A stretch of DNA of 64,000 bases, taken from the NCBI GenBank assembly GCA_030681645.1, contig JAUXRX010000015.1:1-64000 (forward strand), read 5' to 3'. A program made the translations under genes and the position numbers. Shown piece by piece: positions 16,724 through 24,588 of this stretch (positions are counted from its first letter, which is position 1; every line of letters begins with the position of its first letter). Origin of the DNA: Archangium sp. (GTDB lineage Bacteria > Myxococcota > Myxococcia > Myxococcales > Myxococcaceae). The notes under the pieces are model-generated. The model was not told the origin of the DNA. It was given only the letters and a program-made list of their open reading frames with translations, and ran no database searches.

Positions 16724-17561
16724 GGCGCAGGTAGAGGCTGGTGCGCTTGATGCCGCTCTCGTAGCTGTAGTCACCCGAGGGCAGGAACCGCACGGTCGCC
16801 CAGGCGCCCTGCTGGCTGAACGATCCGAGGAGGAGATCCTCGCTGCCCCCACCCGGCATGATTCGGCGCGCCGTCACCCGGTAGACGCCCACGGGGATGT
16901 CCACGACGTACGAGAGCTCGTTGTTGTTGGGCACGGTGAAGCTGCGCTCGAGCACCTGGCCCGCGCTGCCGTCGATGAGCGGCCCCTGCGGCTCGAGGTG
17001 CACCTCCACCACGTCACCTGGATCCATGCGCGCGTCGTAGATGCTGCCGGTGCCGTTCATGAACTCCAGCGCGCCGCCGAAGAAGCCCGTGGCGCCGTCT
17101 GGCGTGCGGTCCGGAATGCGGCCGGTGAGCTGCCACTCGAAGTTCCGCACCGCGCCCTCGGACCCGAAGAAGTCGTAGTCGGACGAGGTGGGCATGCCCA
17201 GGCGCAGCGCGTAGGCCATGCCGTCGTACGTGACGTCGGCCCAGGCGACGGCCTTGTAGCCGCCGACCGGGAGCGAGGGCGAGACGTAGCGGCCACTCGA
17301 GTCCGTGGTGACGTCGAAGTATTGGAAGTCGTTCTCGATGCGCACCTTCGCGCCCTCAATCGGCCGGCCCTGCGTGTCGCGCACGGTGCCGGTCACCCGG
17401 CCCACCTTCATCTCGCTTCCGCCGCCGGTGCCCGCGTTCCCGCCCGGGGGCGGCCAGGAGCCCGTGCCACCACCAGTCCCCGCCCTGGGTTCCGGCGCCG
17501 CACCGCACGCGCACACCATCATCGCTACTGCCAGCCACTTGCCTCGCTTGAAGTTCGTCAT
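16713..17561 (-). CDS. lipoprotein with carboxypeptidase regulatory-like domain
   Basis: 282 residues. Lipobox VCACG, then a Gly/Pro linker, then a CarboxypepD_reg-like domain (about 50-115: VTGTVRDTQGRPIEGAKVRI, DSSGRYVSPSLPVGGYKAVA). The last third is beta-rich. Such domains are structural modules found in surface proteins and receptors. Its 3' end overlaps the LuxR gene's 3' end by 11 bp (convergent). The second copy of the palindrome is 37 bp upstream of its start codon, matching the spacing at the other lipoprotein gene, so the two are likely coregulated. Confidence 0.8.
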   Translation of the reverse strand: MTNFKRGKWLAVAMMVCACGAAPEPRAGTGGGTGSWPPPGGNAGTGGGSEMKVGRVTGTVRDTQGRPIEGAKVRIENDFQYFDVTTDSSGRYVSPSLPVGGYKAVAWADVTYDGMAYALRLGMPTSSDYDFFGSEGAVRNFEWQLTGRIPDRTPDGATGFFGGALEFMNGTGSIYDARMDPGDVVEVHLEPQGPLIDGSAGQVLERSFTVPNNNELSYVVDIPVGVYRVTARRIMPGGGSEDLLLGSFSQQGAWATVRFLPSGDYSYESGIKRTSLYLRLNR

Positions 17562-17597
17562 GGGCGCGCAAGATGTCGGTGAGGCGCCAGGCCCGCC

Positions 17598-17615
17598 ATG
17601 ACGCATCTGCGTCAT
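17598..17615. promoter_or_regulatory. palindromic operator candidate, copy 2
   Basis: The same ATGACGCATCTGCGTCAT as at 15715. It lies in the 74-bp divergent region between the CarboxypepD_reg lipoprotein and a 69-residue secreted protein. The identity of both copies and matching spacing to the minus-strand start codons (36 and 37 bp) argue for a functional operator. Confidence 0.75.
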
Positions 17616-17635
17616 CTCCGAGCTATGGAGGTCCC

Positions 17636-17845
17636 ATGCAGACGGTTCTGGTTCTCTTGATCGCCGCCGGCTCCACGCAGTTCGAGGTGAAGGCCCCGAA
17701 CGCCGCTGAGCTCGCTCGCCGCGCTCCGACCGTGGGTGGAAAGTGCGCCCCCGACGGCCTGGCGTGCGCGGGCTGCTGGGGCAGCACCCCGTGGACCTGC
17801 GAGCGCGGCCGGTGGGAGCTCCACCACATCCCCCCGCCACCTTGA
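17636..17845 (+). CDS. small secreted Cys-containing protein
   Basis: 69 residues from an ATG with GGAG five bases upstream. Signal-like MQTVLVLLIAAGS, then a short domain with CAPDGLACAGCWGSTPWTC that could form two disulfides. It starts 20 bp after the second palindrome, so it is a candidate member of the LuxR regulon. No family recognised. Confidence 0.6.
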   Translation: MQTVLVLLIAAGSTQFEVKAPNAAELARRAPTVGGKCAPDGLACAGCWGSTPWTCERGRWELHHIPPPP

Positions 17846-17898
17846 GCGAACGGGCGGGAAGGCTGGCCTCGCGGCCGTAACTGGTTCATGGATCGGTG

Positions 17899-18432
17899 AT
17901 GTTCTCCCTTTCGGCAGCGCTGGCGCTCGGCGGCATCGCCATCATCGTCGCGATGGTCGTGCTCTCGATGCGCAAGGTGCCGCTGGCGCTGCCGCCGGTG
18001 AAGCCGCACTCGGAGACGCCCAACCGCGCGCGCGTCATCGCGTCGCTCGCCCGCATCGTCCCCGCCTCTCAGCGCGTTCGTTTCGACCCGGCCGCCTACC
18101 CCGACCTGGCCGCGTTCGTTCAGGCGGTGTTCGCGCTATGCGGTACCGAGAGCGTCCGCTTCGTCGCCACGCACTCCAGGGACGGCGAGCAGCAGGCGCA
18201 CACGGTCAGCTTCGAGAAGCACTCGTTCAAGGCGACGGTGCCCTCGCCCGTTGCGCTCGAGAGCACCGGGCCGTTGCTGGTGTTGATCAACAAGGCGCTC
18301 GCGGCCTCGAGCTCGGCGCGGCGCGTGGGCATGTTGTTCGACCAGCAGCACCACTGGTTTGCCGTGCTCGAGCCTGGCTACTCCGCGCGGCTGCAGCGCG
18401 TGGGCGTGGTGGTCGAGCCCGCAGGGCCGTAG
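17899..18432 (+). CDS. unknown protein with N-terminal membrane helix
   Basis: 177 residues from ATG 17899 (a GTG immediately upstream at 17896 is an alternative start). One transmembrane segment (LSAALALGGIAIIVAMVVLS) then a soluble domain of about 150 residues (ALALPPVKPHSET... AVLEPGYSARLQRVGVVVEP). No motif I recognise. Confidence 0.6.
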   Translation: MFSLSAALALGGIAIIVAMVVLSMRKVPLALPPVKPHSETPNRARVIASLARIVPASQRVRFDPAAYPDLAAFVQAVFALCGTESVRFVATHSRDGEQQAHTVSFEKHSFKATVPSPVALESTGPLLVLINKALAASSSARRVGMLFDQQHHWFAVLEPGYSARLQRVGVVVEPAGP

Positions 18433-18478
18433 CGGCTGGCTCGCGCCTTGCTCTGACAGGGCGTTGGAGGCCGTACAC

Positions 18479-18610
18479 ATGAAAAACCAATTCAAACTGA
18501 TGCGTCAGGACCCGAAGGGCCGTATCGGCGTACCAGTCGTTCTCTGGCTCGCAGGCGTTCCCTTCGGATTCGTCGTGGTGATCTGGTTCTTCTTCTTCCG
18601 CGGCTCCTGA
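18479..18610 (+). CDS. 43-residue single-pass membrane protein
   Basis: ATG with GGAGG eight bases upstream. Polar KNQFKLMRQDPKGRIGVP, then one hydrophobic helix (VVLWLAGVPFGFVVVIWFFF) and a RGS tail. The pattern R-Q-D-P-x-G-R-I-G-x-P before the helix looks conserved-family-like, though I cannot name it. Function unknown. Confidence 0.6.
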   Translation: MKNQFKLMRQDPKGRIGVPVVLWLAGVPFGFVVVIWFFFFRGS

Positions 18611-18693
18611 ACCCAGCCCCATCAGTCTGAAGCCCAAACGCTTCACCTTGATGGACCCGCAACGCCACCCCACCCCACCGCCGGAGGTTTCCC

Positions 18694-19164
18694 TTGTTGA
18701 AGCAGTCGTTGTTCGCCCTCGCCCTCTCCTTCTCGACCCTCGCCTGCTCGCACAGCGCGATGCCCCGCAAGTTCACCCCGCCCAGCATGACCGCCATCCG
18801 CCTCGACGAGGCCATCCGCTCGAAGTGCGACACCACCTCGTCGGTCAGCCCTGTCTTCGACTTCAGCTCGTCGGAGGTCTCCGAGGAGACCAAGGGCACC
18901 CTCGACAGCGTCGCCACGTGCTTCAAGTCCGGCCCACTGAAGGGCAAGAGCCTGCGCCTCATCGGGTTCACCGATCCGCGGGGCACTCGCGCCGAGAACT
19001 ACGAACTGGGCCTGGAGCGCGCCCGGTCGGTGGCCGACTACCTCGAGTCGCGCGGCATGAAGCGCTCGCAGATCATCGCCTCGTCTCGCGGTGAAGAAGG
19101 CGCCTCGCCCGACAAGGAGCGCTGGTCGGCCGATCGGATCGTCGACATGAGCATCGCGAACTGA
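18694..19164 (+). CDS. OmpA-like peptidoglycan-associated lipoprotein
   Basis: 156 residues. TTG start supported by GGAGG six bases upstream. Lipobox LACSH. The C-terminal half matches the OmpA/Pal domain: FTDPRGTRAENYELGLERAR, SVADYLESRGMKRSQIIASS. The Asp and Arg that bind meso-diaminopimelate are in this motif. It probably tethers the outer membrane to peptidoglycan. No tol genes are nearby, so it is likely an accessory Pal-like protein rather than Pal itself. Confidence 0.85.
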   Translation: MLKQSLFALALSFSTLACSHSAMPRKFTPPSMTAIRLDEAIRSKCDTTSSVSPVFDFSSSEVSEETKGTLDSVATCFKSGPLKGKSLRLIGFTDPRGTRAENYELGLERARSVADYLESRGMKRSQIIASSRGEEGASPDKERWSADRIVDMSIAN

Positions 19165-19170
19165 GGACTC

Positions 19171-19506
19171 TCAGGGCGGCGGCGGCACGATGCCGTCCCG
19201 CCCCGCGATCCTCCAGTGACAGCGTCCGTTCGCGGTGTAGGCAAAGCCATCGGCGTCGCAGAAGTCTGCGTTGACGAACTCGCCGGTCTTCACCCCGTTC
19301 GCGATGCACGAGCAGGACTGGGTGCCCGCATCGAGCGTGCACTTCACCTCGAAGACGTCGGCGCCACATTGCCAGCGAGCACAGCAGTCGGGGGCGCAGG
19401 TCGTCGGCCGGGGCCCGCCGGTGATGGGGTCGCTCGTGCAGACCCAGCCACAGTTGCAGCCCGCGGTGGCGACGACGAGCACGACGAGGGCGGTCTGTCT
19501 CCACAT
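19171..19506 (-). CDS. small Cys-rich lipoprotein
   Basis: 111 residues. Lipobox ATAGCNCG, then a Cys-rich domain (CTSDPITGG, CAPDCCARWQC, CTLDAGTQSCSC, CDADG). The Cys spacing suggests a disulfide-stabilised extracellular domain. Its start is adjacent to the stop of the upstream beta-barrel-like gene (one base gap), so they probably form an operon. Unknown function. Confidence 0.65.
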   Translation of the reverse strand: MWRQTALVVLVVATAGCNCGWVCTSDPITGGPRPTTCAPDCCARWQCGADVFEVKCTLDAGTQSCSCIANGVKTGEFVNADFCDADGFAYTANGRCHWRIAGRDGIVPPPP

Positions 19507-19507
19507 C

Positions 19508-20155
19508 TCAGAAGCCGAACGCCAAGCCGAGTGAGGCGTCAGGCATCACCGGCGAATCCTCAGCGCGGCCGTGCACGCCGAGGCCGAACATGAAGACGAA
19601 CGAGACCTTCGGCGACAGCGGCAGCTCCGCCCCCAGGTGCGTGCTCACGTTGTGGCCCAGCGCGGCCATCGGCACCTCGAACGTCAGCAGGTAGCTGACC
19701 TGCGCGAACAGCCTCGCGCTGCGCGCGCTCTCACCCTGCCAGGTGAGGATCAACGACGGGCTCACGCCGTAGTTGCGGCGGCCCGTCAGCCAGCGTGCGC
19801 CGCGCTGCTCGTCGGCGGCGCTCTGTACGAAGAACGCCCCTGAGCCCTCGACTGCGGCCGCCAGGGACCAGCTCGTGCCCCGGTAGAGCGCGACCTTCAC
19901 GTGCACCAGGAACTCGTTCATCAGCCCGAAGAAGGTCTGAAAGCCCAGCCCGACGTCGAGGCGGTCGGCCAGGCCGATCGACGCTCTCGCGGTGATCAGC
20001 GGAAAGCCCAGCGTCACGCTCGCGCCGCGCTTCCACTGACCCAGCGTCGGCGCGCCGTTCATGCTGACGTCGTTGCGCTCGAGTGTTGGGGGATCCTCCG
20101 CGAGCGCGTCAATCGCGGTGAGCGCGAGCACGAGGACTGTGAGCCTTGGGCGCAT
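19508..20155 (-). CDS. predicted outer-membrane beta-barrel-like protein
   Basis: 215 residues with a signal peptide (MRPRLTVLVLALTAIDALA). The rest is amphipathic strands with aromatic residues at ends (VTLGFPLITARASIGLADRL, DVGLGFQTFFGLMNEFLVHV) ending in F, the terminal-residue signature of outer-membrane proteins (GLAFGF). Function not recognisable. Confidence 0.7.
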   Translation of the reverse strand: MRPRLTVLVLALTAIDALAEDPPTLERNDVSMNGAPTLGQWKRGASVTLGFPLITARASIGLADRLDVGLGFQTFFGLMNEFLVHVKVALYRGTSWSLAAAVEGSGAFFVQSAADEQRGARWLTGRRNYGVSPSLILTWQGESARSARLFAQVSYLLTFEVPMAALGHNVSTHLGAELPLSPKVSFVFMFGLGVHGRAEDSPVMPDASLGLAFGF

Positions 20156-20177
20156 GGGCCGACCTTACTTCTTGTTT

Positions 20178-20215
20178 GCCCTCTCCCCGACCCTCTCCCC
20201 CTCGGGGAGAGGGAG
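20178..20215. repeat. REP-like family 1 copy
   Basis: GCCCTCTCCCCGACCCTCTC followed by CCCCTCGGGGAGAGGGAGGC. It separates two minus-strand genes. Confidence 0.75.
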
Positions 20216-20229
20216 GCAGGTGCTCACGG

Positions 20230-20547
20230 TCAGCGGCGGTGGCCGCCGCGGTGGTGGCGGCGCTCGTAGTGCTTTCGCACCGGCACGTGGATGACGCGGC
20301 GCTCACGCAGGTGCCTGGGCTCGACCCGGTAGTACTCCCAGCTCCCGCCGCTCTGGTAGTACCAGCGGCCGTTGTACCAGTAGGCCGCGCGCCCTTCGTA
20401 ATAGACCGGCCGCGACGTCGCCCTGAACGCAGCCGGTGGGTAGAAGGTGATCTCGACCTGCGCCTGCGCAGGCGACGAGAAGAGACCCATCAGCAGCGCG
20501 CCCGACAGCAGCACGCCCTTCGACATCGATACGAGTGTTCGGTTCAT
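20230..20547 (-). CDS. YXWGXW-like exported small protein
   Basis: 105 residues. Signal peptide with a cleavage region SPAQA. The domain has YYEGRAAYWYNGRWYYQSGG, a Trp/Tyr-rich motif of the YXWGXW-repeat type, and an Arg/His-rich tail (RKHYERRHHRGGHRR). It is 8 bp downstream of the His-rich lipoprotein gene and probably cotranscribed. Role unknown. Confidence 0.65.
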   Translation of the reverse strand: MNRTLVSMSKGVLLSGALLMGLFSSPAQAQVEITFYPPAAFRATSRPVYYEGRAAYWYNGRWYYQSGGSWEYYRVEPRHLRERRVIHVPVRKHYERRHHRGGHRR

Positions 20548-20555
20548 GTGGGGCC

Positions 20556-21386
20556 TCAGTTCGCTGACAACGTGATGGTGTGATTGGCGTGCTCACGCAG
20601 GTGGCCGGCGAGCTCCGCCCGCTGCTCAGCGTCGAGGAAGGGCGTGATCGTCTCGTAGAACAGCGCCATCCGCCGCGCGCCGTGCGCCGAGAGCTGGTCG
20701 CTCACCTCGGGGGTGACCGTCCTCGCGTCGAACGTCGGGAAGACGAAGGCTGCCGCGAAGGCCACCACGTACCCTGCCGCCTTCTTCGGCTCGAAGGGGC
20801 TCTTCCGGCCGAACGCCTCGGTGAGCGCCTTCGTCAGCTCCTTCACCTGAGCGGTGCTGAGGTTCAGCTCTTCGGTGACGTCCGCGAGGCGCCCGTTCAC
20901 CGAGTTGCCGTCGTTCACCTGGAGCCAGATCTCCCAGTGCGCCTGCACCTTGTCCGCGACCACTTCGCGCTCGGACGCCGTCAGCAGCCCGTGGAGCTTG
21001 TTCAGCACGTCGGCGCTGCACTCGTAGCTCGGGGCCGCCGTGGCGTTGAGCTGGATGATCGCGTCATCGAGGCGCTCGAGCTTGACCGCCCCCGTCGCGA
21101 TGCCGTCCGCGAAGGTGAGCACCAGCTGCTTCTCGATCTCGCGCGCCGGCTCCATGCAGCCGTTCAGGGCGCCGCGCAGCCTCTCGACGTCAGGACGCTG
21201 CGCGTCGTCTTCGCCGATGGTGTCCAGGCTCATCGCGATGAACTGCGTCACGCCGCCGCGGTGGTGGTGGCGGTGGTGATCTCTGAGCTCGACCGACGCG
21301 TCGTCGTCGTCGTCGAGCGCGCCACTCGTGGTCGCGCACGCACTCAGGCCCATCAAGGCCAGTCCAGTCAGCGTCGGCAGTTTCAT
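20556..21386 (-). CDS. His-rich lipoprotein, Spy/CpxP-like candidate
   Basis: 276 residues. Lipobox MGLSACATT. An Asp run and DHHRHHHRGG directly after it could bind divalent metal. The remaining 200 residues are helical with LLTASEREVVADKV and a region like the LTXXQ of Spy/CpxP periplasmic chaperones. Metal-responsive envelope stress is a reasonable guess but not shown. Confidence 0.55.
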   Translation of the reverse strand: MKLPTLTGLALMGLSACATTSGALDDDDDASVELRDHHRHHHRGGVTQFIAMSLDTIGEDDAQRPDVERLRGALNGCMEPAREIEKQLVLTFADGIATGAVKLERLDDAIIQLNATAAPSYECSADVLNKLHGLLTASEREVVADKVQAHWEIWLQVNDGNSVNGRLADVTEELNLSTAQVKELTKALTEAFGRKSPFEPKKAAGYVVAFAAAFVFPTFDARTVTPEVSDQLSAHGARRMALFYETITPFLDAEQRAELAGHLREHANHTITLSAN

Positions 21387-21514
21387 TTCGGCTCCGGGGT
21401 TCGGGTTCGGGGGTGTCGCTACGCAGCAATCGGACCAACCGGCGGAATCCAGCGAGTGCGGGGGCTTGAGGCGCTGGGCTCCGTCAATCTGACGGGGCTC
21501 TCAGCCAATCCGAT

Positions 21515-21560
21515 GCCCCTCACCCCGACCCTCTCCCCGCTCGCGGGGAGAGGGAGAGAA
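21515..21560. repeat. REP-like family 1 copy in a divergent promoter
   Basis: CCCCTCACCCCGACCCTCTC then CCCGCTCGCGGGGAGAGGGAG. It sits 18 bp before the M3 peptidase start codon, a position that could affect initiation of that gene. Confidence 0.75.
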
Positions 21561-21577
21561 GGTTATGTGGTCGGCCC

Positions 21578-23596
21578 ATGCGTTCCCTCATTCCGCTCCT
21601 CGCGCTCGCCGCCGGCTGCGCCACCACCTCCTCTTCTTCCGTGAAGGACACCCCGATGAAGCTCACCTCGACTCCGAAGGCCTCGAGCCTGCTCGCTGGC
21701 TCGATGACCGACTTCACCTTGCGCTGCGACGAGACCCTGGCCCAGGCGAAGGCCCGCGTCGCCGAGCTCAAGGCGCTCCCGCCCGGCAGCGACGCGAAGG
21801 TGCTCGCGCTCTACGACGAGGTGGTCACCGCCATGTCGAACATGGGCGCCCGCTCGGGCCTGGCGAAGGAGGTCCACCCCGACGCGAAGTTCCGCGAGGC
21901 TTGCGAGACGTGTGAGCAGCAGCTCGAGGCGTACAACGTCGAGCTGTCGCTGGACCGCGGCCTGTACGACGCGCTGTCGAAGGTGGAGCAGAAGTCGCTC
22001 GATCCCGTCGGCGCGTACTGGCTGTTCAAGACCCTGCGCGAGTTCCGCCGCAGCGGCGTCGATCGCGACGAGGCCACGCGCAACAAGGTGCGGGCCCTCA
22101 ACGAAGAGCTGGTGAAGATCGGCCAGAACTTCGGCCGCAACATCCGCGACGACGTGCGCTCGGTGAAGCTCGACCCGAAGGACCTCGAGGGGCTGCCCGC
22201 TGACTGGCTCGCCGCGCACGCGCCGGGCGCCGACGGGAAGATCACCGTCACCACCAACACCCCCGACTACCTGCCGGTGATGATCTACGCGAAGAGCGGC
22301 AAGGCCCGCGAAGGCCTGTGGAAGGCGTACCGCGAGCGCGCGTTCCCCCAGAACGTCGAGGTGCTCAAGTCACTGCTCACCAGGCGCCACGAGCTGGCCA
22401 CCCTGCTCGGGTACAAGACGTGGGCCGCGTACATCACCGAGACGAAGATGGTGAAGAGCGCCGAGGCCGCCAACGAGTTCATCGAGAAGGGCCGCCTCGC
22501 CACGCTCTCGCGCGCGCAAGCCGACATGGCCCAGCTGCTCGAGCGCAAGAAGAAGGACTTCCCCGGCGCCACCAGCGTCGACCCGTGGGAACACCAGTAC
22601 TTCGAAGACCGCGTGAAGCAGGAATCGTACGGCCTCGACAGCCAGGCCCTGCGCGCCTACTTCGAGTACGGCAACGTGAAGAAGGGCGTGATGGACATCA
22701 CCAGCACGCTCTTCGGCATCCGCTACGTGAAGGTGACCGACGCGGCCGTGTGGCACCCCGACGTCGACACGTACGACATCTTCGAAGGCGAGCAGCTGCT
22801 CGGCCGCATTCACCTCGACATGCACCCGCGCGAGGGAAAGTACAAACACGCCGCGGCGTTCGGGCTCACCGTGGGCCGCCTGGGCAAGGAGCTCCCCGAG
22901 GCCACGCTGGTGTGCAACTTCCCGAAGGACGGGGAGCTGATGCAGCACTCCGAGGTCGAGACGTACTTCCACGAGTTCGGTCACCTGCTGCACGAGATCT
23001 TCGCCGGCCGGCAGCCGTGGGCGGGCGTGTCGGGCATTCGCACCGAGTGGGACTTCGTCGAGGTGCCGTCCATGCTGCTGCAGGAGTGGCCGGTGGACGC
23101 CGTGCCGCTCAAGACGTTCGCGAAGCACCACCAGACGGGCGAGCCGATCCCCGACACGCTGGTCGCGCAGATGAAGCGGGCCAAGGAGTTCGGCGTCGGC
23201 GCCGACACGCGCCGCCAGTTCTTCCTCGCGGCGGTGAGCCTCGCCTTCCACGACCGCGCGCCGGGCTTCGACTCGACCGAGGTGCTCAAGGAGGTGCAGG
23301 AGAAGTTCCTGCCCTTCCGCCGTGAGTGGATGCCGGGCACGCACTTCGAGCTCGGCTTCGGCCACCTCGATGGGTACTCGGCGATTTATTACACGTACCA
23401 GTGGAGCACCGTCATCGCGAAGGACCTGCTCACCCAGTTCAAGAGCAAGGGCATGCTCAACGGCACCGTCGCCACGGAGTACCGCAAGAAGGTGCTCGAG
23501 CCGGGTGGCAGCCGTGACGCCGCCGCGCTCGTGCAGGACTTCCTCGGGCGGCCGTATTCGTTCGACGCGTTCCAGGCGTGGCTCGACGGCAAATGA
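21578..23596 (+). CDS. M3 family metallopeptidase lipoprotein
   Basis: 672 residues, normal for thimet-oligopeptidase-type enzymes. Lipobox LAAGC. The zinc site HEFGH is at residues 465-469 (H465, E466, H469), with the third ligand Glu about 25 residues on (EWDFVE). The helical N-terminal half (CETCEQQLEAYNVELSLDRG) and GHLDGYSAIYYTYQW near the C-terminus agree with the family. Its stop overlaps the start of the truncated haemoglobin gene (ATGA). Membrane-anchored, so it probably degrades small peptides in the periplasm or outside. Confidence 0.9.
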   Translation: MRSLIPLLALAAGCATTSSSSVKDTPMKLTSTPKASSLLAGSMTDFTLRCDETLAQAKARVAELKALPPGSDAKVLALYDEVVTAMSNMGARSGLAKEVHPDAKFREACETCEQQLEAYNVELSLDRGLYDALSKVEQKSLDPVGAYWLFKTLREFRRSGVDRDEATRNKVRALNEELVKIGQNFGRNIRDDVRSVKLDPKDLEGLPADWLAAHAPGADGKITVTTNTPDYLPVMIYAKSGKAREGLWKAYRERAFPQNVEVLKSLLTRRHELATLLGYKTWAAYITETKMVKSAEAANEFIEKGRLATLSRAQADMAQLLERKKKDFPGATSVDPWEHQYFEDRVKQESYGLDSQALRAYFEYGNVKKGVMDITSTLFGIRYVKVTDAAVWHPDVDTYDIFEGEQLLGRIHLDMHPREGKYKHAAAFGLTVGRLGKELPEATLVCNFPKDGELMQHSEVETYFHEFGHLLHEIFAGRQPWAGVSGIRTEWDFVEVPSMLLQEWPVDAVPLKTFAKHHQTGEPIPDTLVAQMKRAKEFGVGADTRRQFFLAAVSLAFHDRAPGFDSTEVLKEVQEKFLPFRREWMPGTHFELGFGHLDGYSAIYYTYQWSTVIAKDLLTQFKSKGMLNGTVATEYRKKVLEPGGSRDAAALVQDFLGRPYSFDAFQAWLDGK

Positions 23597-24024
23597 CGAC
23601 GCTGCGCACAGGTGGCGAGTACACGCCGACTGCTGAAGACACGCCGTGGCATCGCCTCGGTGGCAGTGAAGCGGTGCAGGCGCTGGTCGAGGCCTTCTAC
23701 GACGACATGGAGGTGCACGAACCCCCGCTGGCCGCGGTGCACCAGCAGGATCCGCCGGGCAAGGTGAGCCGGCGGTCCCGCGAGCGCTTCGGCTTGTTCT
23801 TGATCGGCTGGCTCGGCGGACCGCAGGACTACACCGAGCAGCACGGGCATCCCCGGCTGCGCATGCGACACAACCGGGTGCCGGTGGGCGTCGAGCTGCG
23901 CGACGCGTGGTTGCGCTCGATGGGCCGCGCGATGGATGCGAGGGGCGTGAGCGGTGCGGTGCGCGGCTACCTCGACACCCGCTTCGCCGAGGTCGCCGAC
24001 TTCCTGCGAAACGTGCCTCCGTAA
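23593..24024 (+). CDS. truncated haemoglobin (group 2-like)
   Basis: 143 residues from the ATG that overlaps the peptidase stop. PWHRLGGSEAVQALVEAFYD is the helix A/B start; HPRLRMRH holds the proximal His; DAWLRSMGRAMDARGV carries the conserved Trp of the G8 position in the group 2 family. A short globin fold of this length is typical. It may bind O2 or NO. Coupling to a peptidase is odd and may only reflect gene packing. Confidence 0.85.
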   Translation: MTTLRTGGEYTPTAEDTPWHRLGGSEAVQALVEAFYDDMEVHEPPLAAVHQQDPPGKVSRRSRERFGLFLIGWLGGPQDYTEQHGHPRLRMRHNRVPVGVELRDAWLRSMGRAMDARGVSGAVRGYLDTRFAEVADFLRNVPP

Positions 24025-24032
24025 CGACACGT

Positions 24033-24076
24033 CTCCCCTCACCCCAACCCTCTCCCCGCACGCGGGGAGAGGGAGT
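24033..24076. repeat. REP-like family 1 copy between convergent genes
   Basis: CCCCTCACCCCAACCCTCTC then CCCGCACGCGGGGAGAGGGAG. It fills the 55-bp gap between the haemoglobin gene and the oppositely oriented VOC gene and may terminate both. Confidence 0.75.
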
Positions 24077-24079
24077 CAG

Positions 24080-24442
24080 CTACCGGCGTTCGGAGTGCAG
24101 TCCGACCGAGTTCCCCTCGGTATCCCGCACGACGGCGATGAAGCCCGGAGGACCGATGTCGGTCTTCGGCATCACGATCTTCCCGCCCGCCTTCTCCACG
24201 CGGCCCAGCGCCTCGTCGAGCACGCCGTCGCAGTTCAGGTACACCAGCGATCCCTCGCTGCTCGGCCTCTTCCCCTCGCGCTGCACCAGCGCCCCCGCCA
24301 CGCCATCGTCCGTGAAGATCGCGTGAGGCTCGCCGTTGAACGGCGCGACCTTCAGCTTCGTGGCGAGCACCTGCTCGTAGAAGCCCTGCGCGCGCGGCAT
24401 GTCGGAGACGAAGAGTTCAAACCAGTTCACGGTGTTGCGCAT
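24080..24442 (-). CDS. VOC family protein
   Basis: 120 residues. Opening MRNTVNWFELFVSDMPRAQG, then FYEQVL and IFTDDGVAGALVQREGKRP, then GFIAVVRDTEGNSVGLHSER: the glyoxalase/dioxygenase paired beta-alpha fold, single-module length. Likely metal binding through one Glu and one His per half. Activity cannot be assigned; proteins like it are often annotated as glyoxalase-like. Confidence 0.85.
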   Translation of the reverse strand: MRNTVNWFELFVSDMPRAQGFYEQVLATKLKVAPFNGEPHAIFTDDGVAGALVQREGKRPSSEGSLVYLNCDGVLDEALGRVEKAGGKIVMPKTDIGPPGFIAVVRDTEGNSVGLHSERR

Positions 24443-24536
24443 TGTGTTGCTCCAGTCGGCCTGCCGGTCGATTCCGGCGAGGTGACGGCACAGTCGCGCA
24501 GTGGAGTGTCAGCGTACTGTCAGGTTTCTGTAGCCG

Positions 24537-24563
24537 CCCCTCGACTCCGCTCGAGGTGAACGG
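24537..24563. repeat. family-2 repeat
   Basis: CCCCTCGACTCCGCTCGAGG then TGAACGG, in the 146-bp space between the VOC gene and the 24589-25590 gene. I see no other feature in the gap, which must hold the VOC promoter. Confidence 0.8.
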
Positions 24564-24588
24564 TTGGTCCGCGCTCACCCCCGGGCAA

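Noticed and set aside
24537..24563. Family-2 repeats as a CRISPR array
   Set aside because: Copies are scattered over 50 kb, in both orientations, with no regular spacers.
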